Below are positions 9,559 to 18,342 of a stretch of DNA of 23,275 nucleotides, piece by piece; within the stretch, counting starts at the first letter, position 1; each line of letters opens with the position of its first letter. Below the pieces are notes generated by a model. That model made no database searches, was not told the DNA's origin, and was given only the letters and a program-made list of their open reading frames with translations. The stretch is from a bacterium. Lineage in GTDB: Bacteria; JAJVIF01; JAGGVT01. The stretch spans positions 1 through 23,275 of the forward strand of contig JAGGVT010000081.1 of the NCBI GenBank assembly GCA_021157815.1. The letters run 5' to 3'. The position numbers and the translations under genes were made by a program.

Positions 9559-9632
9559 AGATATCCCAGTATGGCAGATATCCCAGAATGACATATAAAC
9601 CAATTTCTGTGACATTTTCAGTATCGATTCAT

Positions 9633-9661
9633 TAGTAATATCCATATAGTTCTGATATAAT
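9633..9661 (+). promoter_or_regulatory. Probable extended -10 promoter of the second B-type lipoprotein
   Basis: TATAAT at 9656-9661 is preceded by TG (TGATATAAT). TAGTAATATC begins 23 bases before the -10, exactly as in the copy at 4725-4753. The leaders of both genes also share AGGAGAGTGTGCATTATG. Conservation of spacing between paralogues is the main evidence. Confidence 0.6.
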
Positions 9662-9705
9662 TTATTTGTTTTCCTCACATTTACACATCAAGGAGAGTGT
9701 GCATT

Positions 9706-11430
9706 ATGCGTAAATTGTTTTTACTGGCTGCAGCGGTTTCGCTTCTATTTGCGTATGCTGGATGTTCCAGCTCATCGAAACTGCCAACGCAGCCCAACAG
9801 CCCGGATTTACCGCAGGCTGATTATTCAACACCCAAAACTGACCTGCTCTATTCAGGCACATTTGAGATTGATATTGAAACTCAAACTATCACTCAAACC
9901 GACAGGAAGTCTGATATTGTCTATGACATCACATGGCTCCTGCCAGACAAATGCCCAGGCGGTTGTTTCAGATTCACCATTGTGGGTATGGTCGGATCAG
10001 TTCTTGAAATTGAACTGACACTGGAAAATCCACTGACTATTCAGGCATACGACCTGCGAGTCGAGTATCTTAATCTCTATGGCAAAGTTGTCCTTAACCC
10101 GGACAGCTACACCGATTTCCTCGGATCTCAATATTGGGATATTCATCCGTTCACAGCATTTGCGAAAGAGATTCCTGACCGAGCGTTTCCATTGGGTCCC
10201 GGCGGAATTGATACTGAAACTCTTTTCCTCGACTGCCCTCCGGGATCAGGCGCGTATGTGAACTACGCAATCACGGCACACCTGCCGGGCATGACACCTG
10301 AGCCGTACGAAATCGGTGACATGGCTCAATCCGGTGAGCTCACACCGGATGGCGGCTCATCAACAATTAGTTGCCGCGTGGATGACCATCAGGATGATGT
10401 TTCCAGTGTGTATCTGGATGCAACCCCGTTCACCGGCGGTCCAGTCGAGATGGTTCCTGAAGTTGGAAATCCCGGATATTGGACAGTGGATATATCCAAC
10501 ACAGAGGGCGCACCAATTGGCGATTATATCCAGCTGATCATGGCTTTAAGCCCGAATCCACAGAACATAAGCACATATAATTACATGACAATCTCTGTCA
10601 CGGAACAGGGTTTGATTGAAACAATTGTCTATTGCGCGGATGGGCCTGCGGCGGGACGCCAAATTTATTCAATCGACCCCGAGGGCATTACCACACCTGA
10701 ACAATGGACTCAGGACACAGGTTTCATCGAATGTCCAAGGCTTTCACCCTGCGGTGAATATATCATGTACACTCGCGGATTCAGCGCGGGAATGAACGGA
10801 GACATAATGATGATTGATGTCGCTACCGGCGATATCACTGAAATCACACCATCAGGTATGGAGGGCGTTTATGGTGATTTCTCTCATGACGGCGCCAGAA
10901 TTGTCAGCGCGATGGGCGCTGATATCCTAATGTTGGATTTGTGGACGATGGACTACGACGGCGGAAATCCTGAGCAATTGACATTCGGCGCTGATGCGTG
11001 GAGCCCGTCATACAATTTCGATGACAGCAAGATCTATTATCAGCAATTCGCCAATTCGCAGATTTATATTTATGATGTCGATAGTGGCAGACTAACTCAA
11101 TACACCGACAACGGAACATGGAACGATGATCCGGAGGGCTGCTTAAATGGAACGCATATCGTTTGGGCGACACATTACGGCAACAGCTGTCGCTGGGTTT
11201 ATATCTCACCGATTGAAGCGTGGGATCCACCCGACAAGATTATCAATTTCGATTCCTGCGTGCGTTCGCCAGGCTACAGTCCCGACGGCACCAAACTTGT
11301 TGTTGACCACGGCAGATTTGACGCTGCCGAGATTGCAATCTATGATTTGGAAACTGATAACTGTTGGGATATCACAGGCAACGCCTGGGGCGATTACATG
11401 GCAGACTGGGGTTATATAATCCCGCATTAA
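9706..11430 (+). CDS. B-type lipoprotein with TolB/PD40-like beta-propeller
   Basis: ATG 9706 is preceded by AGGAG (9691-9695) and opens a signal peptide with lipobox AYAGC (Cys20). The GTG at 9697 lies in the leader that is identical in the paralogue and is not needed. The product has 574 residues. Chassis: CPGGC, ENPL, NPDSYTDFLG, HPFTAFAKEIPDRAF, then SCRVDDHQDDVSSVYLD. The C-terminal part has PD40-type blades (SPCGEYIMYTR, SPDGTKLVVDH) ending GDYMADWGYIIPH, almost the same terminus as its paralogue at 4797. Sequence identity with that paralogue is very high in blocks within the first 290 residues and drops sharply at the start of the propeller. This suggests a shared anchor with a differing binding face; the function is inferred. 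Confidence 0.92.
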   Translation: MRKLFLLAAAVSLLFAYAGCSSSSKLPTQPNSPDLPQADYSTPKTDLLYSGTFEIDIETQTITQTDRKSDIVYDITWLLPDKCPGGCFRFTIVGMVGSVLEIELTLENPLTIQAYDLRVEYLNLYGKVVLNPDSYTDFLGSQYWDIHPFTAFAKEIPDRAFPLGPGGIDTETLFLDCPPGSGAYVNYAITAHLPGMTPEPYEIGDMAQSGELTPDGGSSTISCRVDDHQDDVSSVYLDATPFTGGPVEMVPEVGNPGYWTVDISNTEGAPIGDYIQLIMALSPNPQNISTYNYMTISVTEQGLIETIVYCADGPAAGRQIYSIDPEGITTPEQWTQDTGFIECPRLSPCGEYIMYTRGFSAGMNGDIMMIDVATGDITEITPSGMEGVYGDFSHDGARIVSAMGADILMLDLWTMDYDGGNPEQLTFGADAWSPSYNFDDSKIYYQQFANSQIYIYDVDSGRLTQYTDNGTWNDDPEGCLNGTHIVWATHYGNSCRWVYISPIEAWDPPDKIINFDSCVRSPGYSPDGTKLVVDHGRFDAAEIAIYDLETDNCWDITGNAWGDYMADWGYIIPH

Positions 11431-11473
11431 GTGTAGTATATTTCTGTTATTTACAATAATTGAAACTGAAAGC

Positions 11474-11506
11474 AACATCCCCCGATTATAGAGTCGGGGG
11501 ATGTTT
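11474..11506 (+). terminator. Rho-independent terminator of the second B-type gene
   Basis: A 12-bp perfect stem (AACATCCCCCGA 11474-11485, TCGGGGGATGTT 11494-11505) closes an eight-base loop. The following T-run is short (TTTAATTT). Confidence 0.8.
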
Positions 11507-11599
11507 AATTTGCGCCCGAACTGCACAACGGTGTATAACTTTCGCAACTACTTCCTATACATTTTACATTGCAATCTTGGCTATTTATATCTGCGATAA

Positions 11600-11845
11600 A
11601 ATGGCATACTCTACGATCTGGGCTGGCACCACGGCTGTCACCGTGGCTATGAACCGGCAATCAAAAAATACACCGAGGACGGCACTGTAATAGGCATGTT
11701 CGGCGACTCGATATCAATAAACGGAACACCGTTGAGAATAGAAGGCAGCGATTATGTCGGTCCGGACGGCAATCTGATGTTCGTCATCCATGAGAGCAGC
11801 CCGTCTGACCTGCTTAGTGTCTTCCTCCCATCAGAAATGCCGTAG
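11600..11845 (+). pseudogene. Remnant C-terminus of an A-type lipoprotein
   Basis: In the frame ending at TAG 11843-11845 the translation reads ...AIKKYTEDGTVIGMFGDS... and ends SVFLPSEMP. The intact A-type protein at 6781 ends with IKKFTNSGGTSLGTFGDS and SIFFPSEQ, so the two C-termini are clearly homologous. Upstream the frame is closed by TAA at 11597-11599 and there is no start, signal peptide or ribosome binding site. This is the last 80 or so codons of a deleted A-type gene, which would continue the A-B-A-B order as a further A. Confidence 0.75.
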
Positions 11846-11910
11846 AGAATAAGTCTGGATTCTAATGAAACATGAATCAATAAAATAGCGTTGTTTGGGC
11901 TGCATGCTTA

Positions 11911-11954
11911 TTGACGACGAAACCCAATAGTGCTATCATTATGATAGCGCTATT
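11911..11954 (+). promoter_or_regulatory. Promoter and overlapping operator of the toxin-antitoxin pair
   Basis: TTGACG (11911-11916), a 17-base spacer and TATCAT (11934-11939) form a good sigma-70-type promoter. A 14-bp inverted repeat with one mismatch (AATAGTGCTATCAT 11926-11939, ATGATAGCGCTATT 11941-11954) covers the -10. This is the expected site for autorepression by the RHH antitoxin. A further half-site AAATAGCG lies at 11883-11890. Confidence 0.8.
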
Positions 11955-11968
11955 TTGGAGGCTGAATT

Positions 11969-12199
11969 ATGGCTGAAATACTTGTTCGTAATCTGGATAA
12001 AAAAACCGTTGACCGGTTAAAAAAACGCGCGAAGAAAAAAGGGCGCTCGCTTCAAACAGAGGTCAAGCAAATTCTTGAACAGGCGGCGTCTATCGACATG
12101 GATGCAGCTCGCAAACTAACAAGCAATATACGCAGCGGTTTAAAAAGAAAGAAGTTCTCCGACAGCACCGAGCTAATCCGTGAGGACCGTGACAAATGA
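11969..12199 (+). CDS. vapB: VapB/FitA-like ribbon-helix-helix antitoxin
   Basis: A 76-residue protein with the FitA/StbC-type ribbon-helix-helix start (AEILVRNLDKKTVDRLKKRAKKKGRS), followed by a longer helix (LQTEVKQILEQAA) and a basic, flexible tail expected to wrap the toxin. ATG 11969 follows GGAGG (11957-11961). The family binds operator DNA as a dimer and neutralises the PIN RNase by its C-terminus. The palindrome at 11926-11954 is its likely target. The stop TGA overlaps the start of the toxin gene (ATGA), coupling translation. Confidence 0.9.
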   Translation: MAEILVRNLDKKTVDRLKKRAKKKGRSLQTEVKQILEQAASIDMDAARKLTSNIRSGLKRKKFSDSTELIREDRDK

Positions 12200-12618
12200 G
12201 CATCCTTGTTGTTGATGCATGCATTGGCGCAAAGTGGTTCTTCGAGGAGATATACACCGAACACGCTGTTCGGATTCTCGATGATAAATACACTCTTCAT
12301 GCTCCAGATATTTTCCTGATGGAAATAACAAATCTGTTGTGCAAGAGAATTCGTCGCAGGGAAATAACCAATAAAGCAAGTGATGAAATCCGAAAGGCGT
12401 TAACGCAACTCCCGGTCAATTATCATGATGTAAATCAGCTTCTTGATTCAGCGTACGAAATCGCGGTCACAACAGGCAGCAGTTTATATGACTGTGTTTA
12501 TCTCTCTCTCGCGATTTTATTGGAATGCCAAATGGTAACATCGGACAAGCGACTTGTTGTCAATATAATAAACACCCCGTTTAATAAGCATATCCTTTGG
12601 ATTGAGGATGTTGAATAG
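12196..12618 (+). CDS. vapC: VapC-like PIN-domain ribonuclease toxin
   Basis: A 140-residue PIN-domain protein, the usual VapC length. The acidic metal-binding residues are all visible: Asp7 in VVDACIGAKWF, Glu43 in LMEITNLL, Asp99 in SLYDCVYLSLA and Asp117 in VTSDKRL. VapC proteins are Mg-dependent RNases that cut tRNA or rRNA; the actual target cannot be told from sequence. The ATG overlaps the antitoxin stop by four bases. The active site looks intact. Confidence 0.92.
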   Translation: MSILVVDACIGAKWFFEEIYTEHAVRILDDKYTLHAPDIFLMEITNLLCKRIRRREITNKASDEIRKALTQLPVNYHDVNQLLDSAYEIAVTTGSSLYDCVYLSLAILLECQMVTSDKRLVVNIINTPFNKHILWIEDVE

Positions 12619-12627
12619 GCAAATAAT

Positions 12628-12647
12628 CCCGGCAAAGGGATGCCGGG
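12628..12647 (+). terminator. GC hairpin after vapC, possible terminator
   Basis: A 7-bp perfect stem (CCCGGCA, TGCCGGG) with loop AAGGGA lies 10 bases after the vapC stop. It has no T-run, so termination is uncertain; it could equally be a small repeat. Confidence 0.4.
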
Positions 12648-12775
12648 TTACAATTACTTGAAATCACAAATTGTGATCTCAAATCCACCTGTCCACAGCT
12701 GAACAAATCCCACAAACCTTGATTAATTCCCAATTCCGCTTGCAATCGACCCTTGGTTGGTATTAAAATCACTCA

Positions 12776-14329
12776 ATGGCGGAACGAATGGAAAAGATTC
12801 TTATCCTTGATTTTGGTGCGCAGTATAACCAGCTCATCGCGCGTCGAGTGCGTGAGGCTAAGGTTTACTGCGAAATCGTTCCGTACGACATCACACCCAA
12901 AGAAATTAAAAAAGCGAAACCGAAAGGATTGATTCTGTCAGGAGGGCCATCATCGGTTAAATGGTCAGACCCGCCATTGCCTCATCCCGGAATCTACAAA
13001 CTTGGTTTGCCAATACTCGGAATCTGCTACGGCATGCAGGTAATGAATTTCCAACTTGGCGGCAGGGTTGGAAAAGTCCGCAAGAAGGAATTTGGCAGGA
13101 CGGATATCAAGGTAATCGAGCCGGATTTGCTGTTCAAGGATTTGAACCCGCAACTGGTCGGCTGGATGTCGCATGGCGACAGTGTAAAGAAACTCGCGCC
13201 GGATTTTATAACGCTTGCAAAGAGTGTCAACACTCCGTTTGCGGCATGCGCGAATCCGCAGAAAAAACTCTACGGCGTTCAGTTTCATCCTGAGGTCGTG
13301 CATACGCCGTGGGGCAAAGACCTGTTCCAGAATTTCCTCTATCATGTATGCGGACTCACCGACTCCTGGACAATGGAGAATTTTGTACGGGCGACTGTGG
13401 CTGATATAAAGGCAAAAGTCGGCAGGAAAAAAGTGCTGTGCGGATTGTCCGGCGGCGTGGATTCATCAGCGACAGCATCCCTTGTCCATAAGGCGATAGG
13501 AAAAAATCTTACATGCATTTTCGTTGATCACGGATTCCTTCGCAAGGGCGAGCGACGTCAGGTGAGGACAGCGTTTGTCGATCACTTTGGCGTAAATTTA
13601 ATTGTAGTCGATGCTAAAAAGCGATTCATGAAACGTCTCAAAGGCGTAACTGAACCTGAGACAAAGCGCAAGATAATCGGCGAAGAGTTTATTCGCACGT
13701 TCGAGGAGGAGGCGCGCAAGATTGGGAAATTCCATTTTCTCGCGCAGGGAACGCTTTACCCCGACATAATCGAAAGCGCGGCTCCGGGCAAACGCAAGGG
13801 ACCCACGCACGTAATTAAATCGCATCACAATGTCGGTGGACTTCCAGATGACATGGAGTTCGACCTTATCGAACCGCTAAGCCATCTATTCAAGGATGAG
13901 GTACGGGCAGTTTGTCTTGAAATGGGGCTTCCGCATAATCTGGTTTACCGACAGCCGTTTCCGGGTCCCGGCCTTGCGATACGCATTATTGGTGAAATCA
14001 CAAACGAACGTTTGAGAATTCTTCGCGATGCTGATGCTATCCTGCGTGAGGAAATTCTCAAAGGCGGGTTGTCGCGGGCAATCTGGCAGTACTTCACAGT
14101 CCTGCCGGTCATACGCAGTGTCGGCGTGATGGGCGATGAGCGGACATACGAATATCCTGTTGTCATACGAGCGGTTACAAGCGAGGATGGCATGACAAGC
14201 GACTGGGCGCGAATTCCGTTTGACCTGCTTGATAAAATCTCAAACCGAATCGTGAACGAGGTCGATGGTGTCAACCGTGTGGCGTATGACATCACATCCA
14301 AACCGCCATCGACAATCGAGTGGGAATAA
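12776..14329 (+). CDS. guaA: GMP synthase (glutamine-hydrolysing)
   Basis: Converts XMP to GMP using glutamine and ATP, the last step of de novo GMP synthesis in the cytoplasm. Full length (517 residues). The N-terminal class I glutamine amidotransferase domain has the triad Cys84 (GICYGMQ), His171 and Glu173 (QFHPE). The ATP-pyrophosphatase domain has its P-loop SGGVDSS at 225-231. The C-terminal dimerisation domain ends in the typical [16 protein letters not shown] 12776 has no clear ribosome binding site; ATG 12788 ([10 protein letters not shown]) is an alternative with a weak GGCGGA upstream, so the start is uncertain by four codons. It is followed after 105 bases by hpt on the same strand. 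Confidence 0.98.
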   Translation: MAERMEKILILDFGAQYNQLIARRVREAKVYCEIVPYDITPKEIKKAKPKGLILSGGPSSVKWSDPPLPHPGIYKLGLPILGICYGMQVMNFQLGGRVGKVRKKEFGRTDIKVIEPDLLFKDLNPQLVGWMSHGDSVKKLAPDFITLAKSVNTPFAACANPQKKLYGVQFHPEVVHTPWGKDLFQNFLYHVCGLTDSWTMENFVRATVADIKAKVGRKKVLCGLSGGVDSSATASLVHKAIGKNLTCIFVDHGFLRKGERRQVRTAFVDHFGVNLIVVDAKKRFMKRLKGVTEPETKRKIIGEEFIRTFEEEARKIGKFHFLAQGTLYPDIIESAAPGKRKGPTHVIKSHHNVGGLPDDMEFDLIEPLSHLFKDEVRAVCLEMGLPHNLVYRQPFPGPGLAIRIIGEITNERLRILRDADAILREEILKGGLSRAIWQYFTVLPVIRSVGVMGDERTYEYPVVIRAVTSEDGMTSDWARIPFDLLDKISNRIVNEVDGVNRVAYDITSKPPSTIEWE

Positions 14330-14434
14330 TTGGATATTCAAAAAGCGTTAAATAATCCGATTCAGTATGTGGGACATGGTTTATAATTGTTGTTGGAAGC
14401 AGACAAGGCTGTCTGCGTTCCGTGGAGTTCGAAC

Positions 14435-15013
14435 ATGTCGAAACAGAAACTAAAAATACTTGAGAGCCTTGATTACAAGATTCTCTACACCGAAAAACAG
14501 ATACAGAAGCGCGTAAAGGAAATCGCGAAAGAGATATCCAACGACTACGCGAATAAAAATCCGTACGTGGTCGGCGTGCTCCGGGGAGCGTTTATGTTCC
14601 TCGGCGACCTTATCCGCCATCTCGATTTTCCACTGACAACGGATTTCATGGCGATTAGCTCATACGGTTCAAGCACGAAATCAACCGGCGTTGTTCGTTT
14701 GATAAAAGACCTTGATGATAATGTCGAGGGCAGGCATGTTCTTGTTGTAGAGGATATTGTCGATTCAGGCCACACGATTTCATACATCACCGATATAATC
14801 CGCACCAGGCGGGTAGCGTCACTGAAACTGGTTTCATTTTTAGACCGCCCAAACCGTCGCGAGGTGCCGGTTGAAATCTCCTATAAGGGATTCGACATAC
14901 CGGACAAATTCGTGCTCGGTTACGGAATGGATTACTCACAGCTTTTCAGGAACACACCGTTCATATTCACATGCAAACATCTCCCCAGCGAAGAGAACGT
15001 AGTTAAAAGGTGA
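14435..15013 (+). CDS. hpt: Hypoxanthine phosphoribosyltransferase
   Basis: Salvages hypoxanthine (and usually guanine) with PRPP to give IMP or GMP. ATG 14435 is chosen because GGAG (14424-14427) lies seven bases upstream and it gives 192 residues, close to the usual 175-190. A TTG at 14387 would add 16 residues unlike the family. Visible motifs: RGAFMFLGDL (50-59), the flexible loop region SSYGSSTKSTG (75-85) and the PRPP-binding loop VLVVEDIVDSGHT (102-114). The ending, DKFVLGYGMDYSQLFRNTPFI, is typical. It follows guaA, so de novo and salvage GMP supply are grouped. An 8-bp tandem array starts five bases after its stop. Confidence 0.96.
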   Translation: MSKQKLKILESLDYKILYTEKQIQKRVKEIAKEISNDYANKNPYVVGVLRGAFMFLGDLIRHLDFPLTTDFMAISSYGSSTKSTGVVRLIKDLDDNVEGRHVLVVEDIVDSGHTISYITDIIRTRRVASLKLVSFLDRPNRREVPVEISYKGFDIPDKFVLGYGMDYSQLFRNTPFIFTCKHLPSEENVVKR

Positions 15014-15017
15014 AAAG

Positions 15018-15094
15018 AAGTTAGCAGGTTAGCAAGTTAGTAAGTTAGCAGGTTAGCAAGTTAGTAAGTTAGCAGGTTAGCAAGTTAGCAGGTT
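15018..15094. repeat. 8-bp tandem array, copy 1
   Basis: Nine and a half units of AAGTTAGC / AGGTTAGC / AAGTTAGT. The first seven units follow a 24-bp higher-order period of those three. It begins five bases after the hpt stop codon. The reverse complement family recurs at 22613-22695, just after ndk. Confidence 0.95.
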
Positions 15095-15383
15095 CACTAC
15101 TGTCCGGTTAAGTTAGATACCTATTACCGTATTGCTGATTAACAAAGAACATACCGGCTTATTGTATTTATAAGACATGAATAGTAAGTGAATGTCGAAT
15201 CGTTCTATCCGTAAAAAGGGGACAGTCCACAACAGGCTTCAAATCCGATGTTATCAATATATTATACTGTAAACCCTCATTTATACAGTACTTATTCACT
15301 TTTTTGGGACAGTCCCCTTTTTACTACCATCATGGAGTATTCTCAGCTTTTACTTATCTTCAAATTTAACCGGACAGTAGTGA
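15094..15383. mobile_element. MITE-like element with CACTACTGTCCGGTTAA ends
   Basis: Terminal inverted repeats: CACTACTGTCCGGTTAA at 15095-15111 and its exact complement at 15366-15382, one base longer at each side (T/A) and partly similar further in. The 290-bp interior has no ORF. A second inverted repeat is nested inside: GTAAAAAGGGGACAGTCC at 15211-15228 against 15306-15324, with one mismatch, and ACTGTA/TACAGT in the middle. From memory the outer ends look like those of IS4-type elements, unverified. Probably a non-autonomous derivative mobilised in trans. Confidence 0.75.
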
Positions 15384-15529
15384 TGTGATTAACCAATCAA
15401 GTTTGTACGTTGCTATTGTTATAAAATCATTTCATCGGGCTTGTAAATATTCAGGAACATTACTACAATTACTATTGATCTGCGTATTTTCTAATTCAGC
15501 AGAAATTAAATATGAGACGAGGTTCAGTT

Positions 15530-18325
15530 ATGAGAATGAAAAAAATATCACTTGTTTTGCTAGTTGTTATAGCATTTGCGCTTGCCTCGATTTCGTGTTC
15601 AAACGGCGAATCACCGGTTGAACCATCAGCAAATTTACCGGATACATCCTCAGAATTACCCCAGGATTTTGGAATTCAGTATATTTCCGAAAGGAACATA
15701 ATCAGTATTTACCAGGCGGAAATCGATCCGGATGCAGGAACTTTCACAATATAACCCATCGACCGTGCGAATGCATACCATTATCCGTTGTCACTGATTT
15801 TCCCGGACATTCTGGAAATCACAGATTTTGGATTCAGCCCGAATTTCTGGGCAACTATCAGATTGAACCATCCAATGCAGGGCAGTGGCATAGATGGTTT
15901 TGATCCACGAGTTATTGCGGTACTGCCTGCAAATCCGGGTGTGAGTATGAACTATCCAAATCTGGACGTTCATGCAAACAATTCAGTTGTTCTCAACCCC
16001 GATGGCTACACAAAGCTGTGGGATGAACCAACACTAATCGGCAACGCGAATCCCTTCGTCGCATATTTTAAATGCCAGCAATATCGGAAATGGTCATCCA
16101 GTGATGTTGTCGCGGAAACCAAAATATGGGATTTGGATTTGAGCGGATTCAGCGGACCAATGGCTTTCAATCTGATCGTGGATATCTCCACAAATTATCC
16201 TGATCCTTCTGAGCCGGTTGTTGGAAATGCGCCTGAACCGGTGGATATCGAACTTGATCTCCAATCAGGATTAACACCTGACTGCGGACAAGCTGTTGTG
16301 GATGTAACTTTATTGTATTGGCAGGGGCAGGATGGCATTGGCGGCGTTCAAATCGAATCACCCGATTTATTTAACGGAGCTGCAAATCTGTCTTTTAACA
16401 GTATTGAGGGAGATAACAAGTACTTATATCGAGGCGTTCTGGTTAACGAACTTCTTGCTCCTGAAGGTGAATATGATGTTCTGGTTGCGAGTTGGGATAC
16501 TAACACCGGAATATATATATATGAGGAATTCGTTGTTGAAGTTGAATATGAGACTGGAACATATATTGATGTAACTCCACCGTGGCTGAATTTCACTCCA
16601 AAAGATATATTTGTTGTTGGCGATTATACGTATATAGCAGGATCGGTAAACGGTTTTCATGTGTTCGATACAAGTGATCCGGAAAATCCTGTTTGGCTGA
16701 ACATGGTGCCGACATCGGATGAAGCTCTGGAAGTTTTTGTTTCAGGTGATTATGCGTATGTTGCGGATGACACAGGCGGGCTTCAAATTATAAATATAGA
16801 AACGCCTGAATTTCCATTTAATGTTGCTTCGTTATATTTGCCGGGAAAAGTAAATTCAGTACATGTAGTTGGTGATTATGCATACCTGGCAAATGAGGAT
16901 GAAGGATTGCAAATTGTCAATATCAGCCAGCCCGGTAATCCTGTAATGGAAAAAAGATTCAGTTTACCCGGCAATGCTCACGATATCTTTGCTCGTGGCA
17001 ACTATGTATATATAATCTGCAATTATTTTGATATGTATATTATTGATGTTAGTGAGCCGCAGGCGGTTGATGTCGTTGGCATCTATGAATCAGATGAATA
17101 CCTTCGCGATATTCATATTCAGAATCACTATGCGTATCTGATTTACTCAGGTGGAACAGAGATTGTTGACATTGAAAATATTTCTTCTCCCGAACTGATT
17201 AAAACCACATGGGGCTATTCGAACAATTTGAGTGGAATTTTCATAAGTGGCAGTTATGCTTATATCGCGGGAAACTGGAGCCTGGACATTATTGACATTA
17301 ACCCTCCTGAAGATGCGAGTCTTGTACATTCGGTTCCAATTCCCGGTAACTCGAGCAATGTATATATATCCGGAAATTACGCATATTTGGCAGACAGTAT
17401 TTCAGGCATGCATATATTTGATGTAACAGATCCTCCAACTGCAACATTGATAAGTACCGCTTATTCCGCCGGATATACCAGAGGAGTCGCTTGTTCTGGC
17501 GAACATGCCTACCTTGCGAATAGGACAGGAGGAGTGCACATTGTTGATGTTTCAACACCTGAACTGGCATATACGGTTAGCGTAGTTGATGCAATAGATG
17601 AATCCTGGGTTGATACCAATAAAGTTGATTTTCAAAATGGATACGCGTTTACTGCATCATCAGGATCTGGAATGGGTGTAATTGATGTCCAACCGGCTGA
17701 ATCAGCACATCTTATTATGTATGTCGGCACTTCCGGTTCAATAAAAAACATACATATTGATGGCGATTATGCATATACAATATCGCCTTATTCAGGCTAT
17801 GGGCTGGATATAGTGGATATCAGCATTCCTGAATCAGCTTATGTCGCCAAGCGTTTTTCACTCAACCATGGCGCTGATGATATTTATGTCGCCGATGGTT
17901 ACGCTTATGCCGCTATTAAAATCGATGGCCTTGAAATTCTTGATGTTGATCCGCTAATGGATATGTATAGCGTTAAAGTGGTTACCATGCCGCAATCTCC
18001 AATAGCTGTTTGCTGTGCGAATGGATACGCGTATGTTGCCATTACCAGCTCAGGTTTGTATATAGCGGATGTTGATCCTCCAGCCGATGCATTTGTTGCT
18101 AATATTGTTGACACGCCGGGTTACAGCTATGATGTTTGTATATCAGGAAATTACGCCTATGTTGCCACCAGTTATGGTGTTCAGGTTGTTAATATCACCG
18201 AACCTGAAACCGCGTTTTTGGAACACTCCATCGACACACCCGGAAGCCCAACAGGTATTGTTGTAGTTGACGGTTATATATATGTATCTGTTTCAAGCGG
18301 CGGTATGCGTATCATCAAATTGTAA
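15530..18325 (+). pseudogene. Lipoprotein with 14 LVIVD propeller repeats, interrupted by in-frame TAA
   Basis: The frame runs from ATG 15530 (GAGG seven bases upstream) to TAA 18325, broken only by TAA at 15752-15754, codon 75. The signal peptide ends with a weaker lipobox (SIS-Cys23). The text around the stop reads TFTI-stop-PIDRANAYHYP; a Glu codon one base away would restore it. The chassis is recognisable (LNHPM, DPRVIAVLP, NPDGYTKLWD, NPFVAYFKCQQYRKW). From about residue 360 there are 14 repeats of 41 or so residues of the LVIVD type (VSGDYAYVADDTGGLQIINI, ISGNYAYLADSISGMHIFDV). Fourteen repeats would make two seven-bladed propellers, an inference. A TTG at 15788 gives no signal peptide. 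Recent pseudogene, sequencing error or readthrough gene. Confidence 0.8.
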
Positions 18326-18342
18326 ATTATGATACATTCACC

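Larger units (their letters stand above)
9253..9705. other. Repeat-rich intergenic region
   Basis: Some 450 bases between an A-type and a B-type gene. From left to right they hold the terminator of the upstream gene, a 19-bp direct repeat, a 28-bp perfect inverted repeat, two copies of CAGATATCCCAG (9558-9569 and 9574-9585) and the conserved promoter of the downstream gene. No coding region is supported. Confidence 0.75.
11431..11968. other. Spacer between lipoprotein array and toxin-antitoxin pair
   Basis: Holds the terminator of the 9706 gene (11474-11506), a decayed A-type gene tail (11600-11845) and the promoter/operator of the toxin-antitoxin pair (11911-11954). Nothing recognisable lies between 11507 and 11599. 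Confidence 0.7.
15014..15529. other. Noncoding region with tandem array and MITE
   Basis: About 515 bases made up of the 8-bp array (15018-15094), the inverted-repeat element (15094-15383) and an AT-rich leader for the next gene, whose GAGG ribosome binding site is at 15519-15522. No coding region is supported. Confidence 0.75.

Noticed and set aside
11460-11690. Small open frame over the terminator after the 9706 gene
   Set aside because: It runs through the terminator hairpin in a frame different from the homologous A-type remnant and has no ribosome binding site.
15018-15094. CRISPR array
   Set aside because: The 8-bp units abut with no spacers and no cas genes are nearby; it is a simple tandem repeat.
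2474-15754. Genome-wide recoding of a stop codon to explain the two interrupted lipoproteins
   Set aside because: The two stops are different codons (TAG and TAA), and TAA, TAG and TGA all end intact genes in this window.
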